Assembly (NCBI RefSeq): GCF_008364795.1
Contig: NZ_VTTM01000017.1
Location: forward strand, 1-64,000
Direction: 5' to 3'
Source: Azospirillum oryzae
Lineage (GTDB): Bacteria; Pseudomonadota; Alphaproteobacteria; Azospirillales; Azospirillaceae
DNA: 64,000 nt
How positions within the stretch are numbered: the stretch's first letter is position 1; each line of letters opens with the position of its first letter. Below the pieces are notes generated by a model. That model was not told where the DNA came from, made no database searches, and saw only the letters and a list, made by a program, of their open reading frames with translations. A program made the position numbers and the translations under genes. Below are positions 58,481 to 64,000 of this stretch, one piece after another.

Positions 58481-59839
58481 TCAAAATTTGACGAAGTTGC
58501 GCAGCCGACCCAAGAGCCCGGTCCGTGGCGCCGCCGATCGCATCGACGGTTCCGCGATGAGGCCACGAATGCCCTCGCTCTGGGGTGTCGAACACGGACC
58601 CTGGACATGGATCGGTTGGAGATTTCGCTCAACCCGATCCGTGTACCGCGGCCCCGCGTCGCCGACAGCCATTGGCATGACCGCCCGCTGCTCCGTGCGG
58701 AACCGAGGGAAGCCAGCCTGACCGTGCATGACCCAGACATCGTGCCAATCGATTCCCTTCGCATTGTCGGGGATCGATAATGACGGCATGAAAACCAGAG
58801 CCTTTCGACCCATGTCCCACGCGCTCGCCTTGAGCCGTTGCGCGGCCTCACGGCCACGGCCGCTGCGATCCAGGTCACCCCAGACCACAATCTGCTCCAC
58901 ACCTTCAGGCGGAATGAACCGCTCCATGAGGTCGGCACAGACGCACGGCCACACTGTCATGCCGGTCGCCAGATGCACTGCAAGGGCCGTTTCAAAGCCC
59001 TCGGCAACACCGAGTACGCCGGCTTGCGGTTCACCCATGCGGATGAAGCCACCACCGTCCACCATCATGCCGTCAAAACGCGGATGCTCGACGGGCATGA
59101 CCAGAGAGCGGTCGTTCGGCAGCGGAAAGACCTTCTTCGGTTCCTCCACCGGAGCCTTCTCGCCGTTCTCGGTGAGATAGGTTCGGTGAATGGTGGCGGG
59201 CCGCCCAAGGGCGTCCGACACGCCCATCAGCAAAGCTGGGAACTGACCGACCACGACACCGTCATCGTCGACGTAATCGAGCGACGGATGGAAGCGGAAG
59301 TTCTTCAGACCTGCGATGGGTTCGATGGAAAGCTTGCGCCGCATTAGGTAGCGCATCAGTGGCGCCGCCAATGGATCGGTCACCGGAACAGCCTCCGCCC
59401 ACGCCCGCCGCAACAGGTTGCGGATGAAGGTGTCGTTCGGGGGCTTGGCCTCGACCTTCGGCCGGACACGAGGCGGCGGAGCGTCCTTCCGGACACGACC
59501 GCTGCCCACGTCAAGACCGACGACCTTCGCGACCTCCTCCAGCGTCTGCGGGAATGTCCAGCCTTCGATCGCCATCAGCAACCGGAAGCCGTCCGCAAAC
59601 TTGCCGCAGGTGTTGCATACGCCACCGCCCGAGGTTTCAGCGTCCTTGAAGAACCGGAAACCGTCACCCCTGCCATTGCTCTTGCTGGTGCCGTGGATCG
59701 GGCAGACGGACCGCCCTCTTCCCGGCGCCTTCTGAAAGATCCGGCCGTCAAGCCTATTGCCGATCAGTCGCTCGTGAATATCCATCCAGCCATGCTTTTG
59801 CGCAGCGTTCCGGACGTCATCAGCTTTCAGCGTGTTCAC
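58481..59839 (-). CDS. Operon C gene 5: Zn-ribbon Toprim primase-like protein
   Basis: A 452-residue protein, GTG start at 59839 with TAGGAGAA upstream. The N-terminal zinc ribbon is SVCPIHGTSK then GGGVCNTCGKFADG (C..H...C..C), and the Toprim domain is VLGVAEGFETALAVHLATGM (Glu) with QIVVWGDLDRSGRGREA (DxD). This is the plasmid/phage primase-helicase N-terminal layout without a helicase. It may prime the incoming single strand after transfer. Last gene of operon C; leader L13 precedes it. Confidence 0.8.
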   Translation of the reverse strand: MNTLKADDVRNAAQKHGWMDIHERLIGNRLDGRIFQKAPGRGRSVCPIHGTSKSNGRGDGFRFFKDAETSGGGVCNTCGKFADGFRLLMAIEGWTFPQTLEEVAKVVGLDVGSGRVRKDAPPPRVRPKVEAKPPNDTFIRNLLRRAWAEAVPVTDPLAAPLMRYLMRRKLSIEPIAGLKNFRFHPSLDYVDDDGVVVGQFPALLMGVSDALGRPATIHRTYLTENGEKAPVEEPKKVFPLPNDRSLVMPVEHPRFDGMMVDGGGFIRMGEPQAGVLGVAEGFETALAVHLATGMTVWPCVCADLMERFIPPEGVEQIVVWGDLDRSGRGREAAQRLKASAWDMGRKALVFMPSLSIPDNAKGIDWHDVWVMHGQAGFPRFRTEQRAVMPMAVGDAGPRYTDRVERNLQPIHVQGPCSTPQSEGIRGLIAEPSMRSAAPRTGLLGRLRNFVKF

Positions 59840-59877
59840 GATTGTTCTCCTACGACACTCGGCAAAGACGCACCTAT

Positions 59878-59910
59878 CCCCTGGCGGGGAGCAGAGCGTC
59901 CCCGCCGGGG
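59878..59910 (-). promoter_or_regulatory. Leader hairpin L13 (before 59839)
   Basis: Outer CCCC/GGGG, inner GCGGGGA/UCCCCGC, followed by AUAGGUGCGUCUU. Confidence 0.8.
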
Positions 59911-59916
59911 TTTCTT

Positions 59917-60219
59917 TCAGTTGTGGGACGCGATCAGGCCGAGCCTGGTCGCCTGTTCACGGAACATAGCCCGGAGTTCATCCGGGTCCGCACCCAGCGC
60001 CTTCGCGCAAATGCGAAAGCCAAAGGCGTTCTCGCCGTCGCTGTCGATCCACTCCCAGGCTTCGGCCCGAGTGCGTTGACAACTACGACCATCCACTGCC
60101 GCGGCCATTGTTTCGAGCAGGATCGTCTCGCAAAGCGCGACGAGGTCCTGATCGGTCCAGGCGGTGTCGAGCAGCCAGTCGGCCGGCGCCACAGGTGGCG
60201 CACGCTCGTTGGTCAGCAT
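59917..60219 (-). CDS. Operon C gene 4: small acidic protein, 100 residues
   Basis: MLTNERAPPVAPADWLLDTA with AAGGAGAG upstream. Acidic and helical (DQDLVALCETILLETMAAAV). No family is recognised. Leader L14 precedes it. Confidence 0.6.
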   Translation of the reverse strand: MLTNERAPPVAPADWLLDTAWTDQDLVALCETILLETMAAAVDGRSCQRTRAEAWEWIDSDGENAFGFRICAKALGADPDELRAMFREQATRLGLIASHN

Positions 60220-60255
60220 GAGGTCTCTCCTTGCGGTGATCGGGAGAGACCTGTT

Positions 60256-60284
60256 CCCCTCCGGGGTCAGTCTCCCCGGGTGGG
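60256..60284 (-). promoter_or_regulatory. Leader hairpin L14 (before 60219)
   Basis: Outer CCC/GGGG, inner CCGGGGA/UCCCCGG-like pairing (GGGGAGACUGACCCC). Leader family member. Confidence 0.7.
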
Positions 60285-60304
60285 TTGGATCTTATCAGGC
60301 ACGC

Positions 60305-60517
60305 CTACTGCAGACGCGGGTAGGACGTGCTGTTCAGGAAAGCTGCCCAGGCATCTGGCCACCTTTCGAAGGTTCCGGGTGCCCGCTGTTCAGCCTCATC
60401 GACAAAGCGAACGAAAGCGCGGCGGATCGTGTCGATCCGTTCGTACTGCGTTTGGCTGGTAAGATGGGCGAGCGTGCCGCTCGCCAGCCAGCGGACTTGC
60501 GTTGTGACAGGTTCCAC
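60305..60517 (-). CDS. Operon C gene 3: small protein, 70 residues
   Basis: GTG start at 60517 (VEPVTTQVRWLASGTLAHLT) with GAGGAGG upstream. It contains RIDTIRRAFVRFVDEAEQRA and ends SYPRLQ. No family is recognised. Leader L15 precedes it. Confidence 0.6.
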   Translation of the reverse strand: MEPVTTQVRWLASGTLAHLTSQTQYERIDTIRRAFVRFVDEAEQRAPGTFERWPDAWAAFLNSTSYPRLQ

Positions 60518-60549
60518 GTATGTCCTCCTCGCATTGAGAGGGAGGCATC

Positions 60550-60579
60550 TCCCGGCGGGGAGATGTACTCCCCATGGGA
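60550..60579 (-). promoter_or_regulatory. Leader hairpin L15 (before 60517)
   Basis: Outer UCCC/GGGA, inner GGGGAGU/AUCUCCCC, followed by GAUGCCUCCC. Confidence 0.75.
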
Positions 60580-60593
60580 TCGGTGTATCGCTG

Positions 60594-60989
60594 TCAGGCG
60601 GCAGCGGCGATCCGGGAAGACCGAAGCCGAGCTTCCGACGCCGACAGGATCGTATTGACGTCCCCTTCGCGGAGGGTAGCGAGCGCACTCGCCGGATCCT
60701 TCACGGACGTTTCGCGAAGGGTTCTAAGAATGGTCAGCAGGCTCTGGGCCGTCTGGATCGCACCATCGTGGCCCATGACGCGGACACACAGATGAAAGCA
60801 CTCTACGTTGCGCAGGCCAGTTTCCGGGTAGTCGTCCACGTCAAAATACGTGACAACCCGGCTGGAAACGACGCTTCCCTTATCGAAGCGACGGATCAAC
60901 GAAATGCGCGGAGCATCGCTGCTCAGCACTTCGCTTAGGGACAGACGATTCTCCTGGTCATCCAGGATCTCATAGAACCACTTGCTCAT
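60594..60989 (-). CDS. Operon C gene 2: hypothetical protein, 131 residues
   Basis: MSKWFYEILDDQENRLSLSE with GGAG upstream. It contains VVTYFDVDDYPETGLRNVEC and a helical C-terminal part. No family is recognised. Leader L16 precedes it. Confidence 0.65.
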   Translation of the reverse strand: MSKWFYEILDDQENRLSLSEVLSSDAPRISLIRRFDKGSVVSSRVVTYFDVDDYPETGLRNVECFHLCVRVMGHDGAIQTAQSLLTILRTLRETSVKDPASALATLREGDVNTILSASEARLRSSRIAAAA

Positions 60990-61034
60990 GGGAGTCTCCA
61001 AAACTGGTTTCGGTAGGAAAGCCAGGGGGAGAAA

Positions 61035-61065
61035 TCCCGTGTCCCGGGAAGGTTCCCCGGGAGGG
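61035..61065 (-). promoter_or_regulatory. Leader hairpin L16 (before 60989)
   Basis: Outer CCCUCCC/GGGA, inner CCGGGGAA/UUCCCGG, followed by UUUCUCCCCCUGG. Confidence 0.7.
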
Positions 61066-61095
61066 TGGTCGTGGCGACTACTGGCCCCTGGCGGC

Positions 61096-61224
61096 TTACA
61101 GCTTGGAAGGCACGGTGAACATGCCTTTGACAGAGGGCGGCGCGGCTGGCGTCATGAGGACGATGGCCGGAGTGCAACCCGCAAGCGTCGCCGCAGCGGC
61201 GACCAGTAGGATCAAATTGCGCAT
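61096..61224 (-). CDS. Operon C gene 1: tiny lipoprotein, 42 residues
   Basis: MRNLILLVAAAATLAGCTPA has a lipobox LAGC after a short signal sequence; the mature peptide is about 27 residues. GAGAGG precedes the ATG. Very small lipoproteins with this form occur as entry-exclusion or lysis-type factors on plasmids, but its role is unknown. Confidence 0.6.
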   Translation of the reverse strand: MRNLILLVAAAATLAGCTPAIVLMTPAAPPSVKGMFTVPSKL

Positions 61225-61260
61225 GAGAACCTCTCTGCCGAAGGCGGAGGAAGCAGACGT

Positions 61261-61291
61261 CCCCCGGTGGGAGGCTGTGCTCCCTGCGGGG
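61261..61291 (-). promoter_or_regulatory. Leader hairpin L17 (before 61224)
   Basis: Outer CCCCG/CGGGG, inner GGGAG/CUCCC, followed by ACGUCUGCUUCCUCC. Confidence 0.75.
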
Positions 61292-61362
61292 AATCTGCCG
61301 AGGCCGTCAGGCCCGGCGCGAGTGCCGACCAGCAAGGGGCGGCTTGAGTGCTGCTTATTTAT

Positions 61363-61495
61363 CGAGCCCAACTAGCTCGCCAGCGGCGCTGGATCTCACG
61401 CAACCGCATCAAGCAGGAAGCGATAAGCGAACTCATAATAGCCAGGGTTAAGGCCAAGCGATAGAGGTAAAAGACGATCTTCTCATTCGTCGTTT
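61363..61495 (-). promoter_or_regulatory. Module C: box promoter 10 and leader of operon C
   Basis: The box at 61469-61495 (AAAAGACG side well kept), 28 bp, then TATTAT (61435-61440). The leader contains the hairpin with loop UAGUUGG, here with stem CGAGC/GCUCG (61363-61379) instead of GGACC/GGUCC. Confidence 0.75.
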
Positions 61496-61538
61496 AACGC
61501 TGCGGCACGTGCCCTCGACGCAATCCCCGGCGCGGAAT

Positions 61539-61572
61539 CAAAAAGGGGGGATGCCGTAGAGCATCCCCCCTT
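61539..61572 (-). terminator. Intrinsic terminator of operon E
   Basis: Arms GGGGGGATGC/GCATCCCCCC followed on the minus strand by TTTTTGA, 20 bp after the stop at 61593. Confidence 0.85.
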
Positions 61573-61592
61573 CCCGCTTACCCAAGGACTGG

Positions 61593-62093
61593 CTACGCCA
61601 AGCAGGGCTGACCCTGCTGGACAAGCAGCTCCTCTACCACCGCCGCCGATAATGCGGCACGGGCGGTCGCGTCACACCACCCCTGGATCGCTGCCCGAAC
61701 GTCAACGTCCCCTTGGTGGCCCTTCACGAACTCGGTCCGGAGCCTGATGCCGCGGTTGCGGACCACCTCCATGACCTCGCCGTGAATTTCCTGATCGGCA
61801 GTGCGGTCCTCGCGGACCCGTTGCGAACCGCCAAGCACACCGAGAGCGTGTTGGTTGTCCGACTGCACCGTTACGATGTCGCCGCGACAGAGCCTCAGGT
61901 TATGGACGGCGGCGATGACGCCGTTGCCCAGAGCCGTCAGCTCAGCCTCGCAGGAATCGCCGGCGGGTCCGTGGCCGCTGTAGCGGAAGACCCTCCGTCC
62001 CGATCGTACCCACACCGCCCAGCCTGCTCGCAGCCGCTTCCCACAGAAGCTGGCGTCGGCAAAGACGGTTACTCGTGTTGCTCGCCTCTCCAT
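61593..62093 (-). CDS. Operon E: RNase H-like protein, 166 residues
   Basis: Start at 62093 (MERRATRVTVFADASFCGKR). The RNase H core is visible: FADAS (first Asp), SCEAELTALGNGVIAA (Glu), VTVQSDNQHALGVL (second Asp) and WCDATARAA (last Asp), after VKGHQGDVD. It may remove RNA from hybrids or act as a plasmid-specific nuclease. It is a clear paralogue of the protein at 62606. Leader L18; start context AGGUGCAUUAUG. Confidence 0.75.
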   Translation of the reverse strand: MERRATRVTVFADASFCGKRLRAGWAVWVRSGRRVFRYSGHGPAGDSCEAELTALGNGVIAAVHNLRLCRGDIVTVQSDNQHALGVLGGSQRVREDRTADQEIHGEVMEVVRNRGIRLRTEFVKGHQGDVDVRAAIQGWCDATARAALSAAVVEELLVQQGQPCLA

Positions 62094-62123
62094 AATGCAC
62101 CTCTTGGCGCAGGGAGACGCCCT

Positions 62124-62154
62124 CCCCTTGCGGGGAGAGGGCTCCCCGCGAGGG
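62124..62154 (-). promoter_or_regulatory. Leader hairpin L18 (before 62093)
   Basis: Outer CCCU/AGGGG, inner GCGGGGAG/CUCCCCGC, followed by AGGGCGUCUCCC. Confidence 0.8.
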
Positions 62155-62196
62155 TTCGGGTTGATCGAAGGCCGGCGCCGAAGCGCCGGTCTATGG

Positions 62197-62505
62197 TCAG
62201 TGGCCGCTGACCGCGTTTGCAGAGCCCCAACGAAGCGCGAACTCCGTCGGGGATACTCCTTGGTCAAGCGCATCAGATAAGGCGTCCGGGTCCACCTGGG
62301 CATCGAACGTGTCGACCCGCCAGTGCCTGAGCATCGCCCCATCCACGGCTTCCACGTACTCCTGGAAGCCCATCTTCGAAACGTCGGTCTCGCGCTGTGT
62401 CCACACCTCGTCCACCGGACCGGTCAGGTCCACCGGGGCCAGATGGCCATAGGCGGGCGTCGCGAGTTGCTCGGCCGGAACTACGTCCTGGGTCGATATC
62501 TTCAT
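62197..62505 (-). CDS. Operon E: small acidic protein, 102 residues
   Basis: Start at 62505 (MKISTQDVVPAEQLATPAYG) with AGGAGG upstream; an ATG three codons earlier overlaps that site. Acidic, with QVDPDALSDALDQGVSPTEF near the end. No family is recognised. Leader L19 precedes it. Confidence 0.6.
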   Translation of the reverse strand: MKISTQDVVPAEQLATPAYGHLAPVDLTGPVDEVWTQRETDVSKMGFQEYVEAVDGAMLRHWRVDTFDAQVDPDALSDALDQGVSPTEFALRWGSANAVSGH

Positions 62506-62540
62506 GGCTTCCATCCTCCTGGGATCGAAGAGGGAGGCCG

Positions 62541-62568
62541 CCCCTGAGGGGATCGGCTCCCCTCGGGG
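62541..62568 (-). promoter_or_regulatory. Leader hairpin L19 (before 62505)
   Basis: Outer CCCC/GGGG, inner GAGGGGA/UCCCCUC. Leader family member. Confidence 0.8.
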
Positions 62569-62605
62569 TCAGGTCGTCAGGCTGCGGCTCGGGTGTGTCC
62601 CGTGC

Positions 62606-63301
62606 TTAGGCCCGCTTGGCGTTGCTCTCACCGCGCTCGCGTTCGGCGAGGTGGGCGGTGAGTGCGCGCTGCGCGTGGTGCTCTGCCAGCGTGCTGGCGC
62701 GGAACCGCTTGGTGATGTCGCCTCCGGGGTCGTGGACATGCTTGGCGGTCAGGGAAACGCCCCTTCCGATCAGCATGGCCTTCACGCCCGCCAGTGTGGC
62801 GGCTTCATCTTTGCGGTTGTCGCGCAGGGTCTTGTGTCCAGACAGGACATCGACCGCGTGCTCGCTTGCGGACTGCGCCACGATCATGTCACCGCGCTTC
62901 AGGTCGAACTCGTCCACCGTCAGGTGGATGCCCAGGGCCAGGGCCTCGACCGAAGCGTGGTCACGCGTGTGGATGTGCTTGTCCCAGACGCCCCGCTTCT
63001 GGAGCGTCTTGGTATTGTCCCGCGCGTAGACCGACCAGGCACCGAGTTGGTGGGTGGCGTCGAACGCCGCCTCTCCAAACACCGTAACCAGTCGGCCCCG
63101 TTTTGCACGCCGATCCAAATGGGGTTCGGTCGGCGGCTGCGGGACCACATCCTTGTTCCGCCGCTGGAACAGCCTGCGGAAGACCTCCTCCATGGCCCTC
63201 GTCGGGTCTTTGTGGTCGCGGAACTCCTTGAAGAAGAGCCGCAAGACCGTGACGCAGACGAAGGCCACAGCGGAGATCAACATCTTCTCGATGATCTCCA
63301 T
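62606..63301 (-). CDS. Operon E: membrane-anchored, degenerate RNase H-like protein
   Basis: A 231-residue protein starting MEIIEKMLISAVAFVCVTVL; the first 22 residues form a membrane helix. From about residue 70 it parallels the 61593 protein: LVTVFGEAAFDATHQLGAWS, SVEALALGIHLTVDEFDLKR, GDMIVAQSASEHAVDVLSGH. The first Asp is Glu, the second Asp (QSDNQH) is Ala (QSASEH) and the last Asp is gone, so it should be catalytically dead. Leader L20; start context AGGUGCAUCAUG. Confidence 0.7.
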   Translation of the reverse strand: MEIIEKMLISAVAFVCVTVLRLFFKEFRDHKDPTRAMEEVFRRLFQRRNKDVVPQPPTEPHLDRRAKRGRLVTVFGEAAFDATHQLGAWSVYARDNTKTLQKRGVWDKHIHTRDHASVEALALGIHLTVDEFDLKRGDMIVAQSASEHAVDVLSGHKTLRDNRKDEAATLAGVKAMLIGRGVSLTAKHVHDPGGDITKRFRASTLAEHHAQRALTAHLAERERGESNAKRA

Positions 63302-63338
63302 GATGCACCTCTCGTTCTTTGAAGAGAGGGGGAGATCG

Positions 63339-63370
63339 CCCCCGTTGGGGAGCGTTGCTCCCCCTCGGGG
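63339..63370 (-). promoter_or_regulatory. Leader hairpin L20 (before 63301)
   Basis: Outer CCCCG/CGGGGG, inner GGGGAGCAAC/GCUCCCC, followed by CGAUCUCCCCC. Confidence 0.8.
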
Positions 63371-63393
63371 TTGCTGGTCAAAGGGCGAGGCTG

Positions 63394-64000
63394 CTATGCA
63401 GCAGCCGCCGTGAGAGCCTTGCGCGTGATCTCGAACAGCGCACTTCTCAGCTCGGTGAGGTCCTGGATGACGACCGCGGTCGGGAATAGTTGCCGAACAC
63501 GGTCGATCTGGATGCCGATGCCGATCACCTCGATGCCCGAGGCCTGGCAACGCCGAACCATGTCGATGACTTGGTCTGAGTTGTTGGGCTCGCCGTCGGT
63601 CACGATGAGGAGCAGCTTACGCTCCTCCTTGGTCGTGTTGACCAGCTGCGCGGCGGCATACCACATGGCTTCCCCCAGAGGGGTGCCGCCGGCCGGGGCC
63701 ACCGCGAAGTTGCCGACCACCTGACGCACCTTCTGTCCATGCTTCAGAAGAGGCAGAACGCCAATGGCGCGCTGGTGATCTTGATCATAGTCGCTCCGGC
63801 TTGCCGGAAAGGCTGTGATCGCCGAGTTGACGCCCGGGATGGCTTCGAGAGCCGTCGCGAGGGCAACCGCGCTGTCGATCGCCACGTCCAGCCGGTTCCG
63901 ACTGGCCCCTCCGTTGACATGGGCGGCTTGCGCCGCCATGGAACCGGAGCGGTCCACGAGGATGTGGATCGCGGCGTTGGGGGCACGGGTGTCCGTGCGC
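63394..64000 (-). CDS. vWA domain protein (CobT-like), N-terminus beyond window
   Basis: The visible 202 residues are a von Willebrand A domain: IHILVDRSGSMAAQAAHVNG (MIDAS), GGTPLGEAMWYAAAQL and LLLIVTDGEPNNSDQVIDM. The style is close to the C-terminal vWA of CobT-like proteins found on alphaproteobacterial plasmids. The frame is open to base 64000. It ends 92 bp before the 63301 start and is the upstream member of operon E. Confidence 0.75.
   Translation of the reverse strand, partial: RTDTRAPNAAIHILVDRSGSMAAQAAHVNGGASRNRLDVAIDSAVALATALEAIPGVNSAITAFPASRSDYDQDHQRAIGVLPLLKHGQKVRQVVGNFAVAPAGGTPLGEAMWYAAAQLVNTTKEERKLLLIVTDGEPNNSDQVIDMVRRCQASGIEVIGIGIQIDRVRQLFPTAVVIQDLTELRSALFEITRKALTAAAA

Noticed and set aside
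4546..61495. Calling the 27-bp inverted repeats REP elements or terminators
   Set aside because: All lie upstream of genes, none has a U-run, and the fixed 28-bp spacing to a -10 hexamer is a promoter property.
10667..63370. Reading the 20 leader hairpins as intrinsic terminators
   Set aside because: They are not followed by U-runs, lie directly before ribosome binding sites, and true terminators with U-runs occur separately at operon ends (30427, 44150, 58191, 61539).

Overview
The window reads as part of a large conjugative plasmid or integrative element from a high-GC alphaproteobacterium. An Azospirillum-like Rhodospirillales host is my inference from base composition and gene style; no chromosomal marker proves it. 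The transfer backbone resembles the SXT/R391 and IncC group. It has an F-type mating-pair block traF-traH-traG (50305 to 44739, minus), a MobI-like protein (32607-33116), a ParM actin plus ParR-like adaptor (33771-35020), a DsbA/DsbG-like exported thiol protein, and a lytic transglycosylase next to an FlhD-FlhC pair (41721-43307). In SXT and IncC elements FlhDC-type proteins (SetCD, AcaCD) are the master activators of transfer. || Layout. 1-2200: IS66 end and an IS630 copy that splits a small gene. 2259-10569: adenine methyltransferase, lipoprotein, orphan DndC-like protein, C5 methyltransferase and small genes. 10621-13943: operon A of five small accessory genes. 13944-16767: an IS21 element. 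16776-24288: small exported or membrane proteins, an HD-GYP phosphodiesterase, a five-gene operon with two more DNA methyltransferases, and three plus-strand genes. 24295-27670: a TerY-P type triad (kinase, PP2C phosphatase, vWA protein). 28032-29103: operon D. 29536-33116: a MUG113-YozE type protein and the mobI operon. 33117-33770: oriT candidate and parC-like repeats. 35140-38975: a second IS21 broken by an IS110. 39227-41244: oxidoreductase plus LysR cargo. 41721-50305: FlhDC-like activator and tra genes. 50316-53229: operon B. 53508-58153: SANT-repeat protein, exported proteins and an M48 protease. 58481-61495: operon C. 61593 to the end: operon E. || The most striking pattern is regulatory. 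Ten copies of a 27-bp inverted repeat, GAAAGRCG(N11)CGTCTTTC, each lie exactly 28 bp from a TANNNN hexamer that points into a gene. At two divergent sites such a hexamer stands at 28 bp on both sides. This looks like one activator regulon; the plasmid FlhDC-like pair is the obvious candidate regulator. It would tie together tra genes, ParMR, the TerY-P triad, an HD-GYP enzyme and operons A, B and C. || A second pattern is a two-part GC-rich hairpin (outer CCCC/GGGG, inner GGGG/CCCC), present 20 times. Nineteen copies sit in the untranslated segment just before a small minus-strand gene in operons A to E. Operons A, B and C also share a conserved 5' leader with a TAGTTGG-loop hairpin whose stem shows compensatory changes. 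Together these suggest accessory (possibly anti-defence) gene cassettes under shared transcriptional and RNA-level control.
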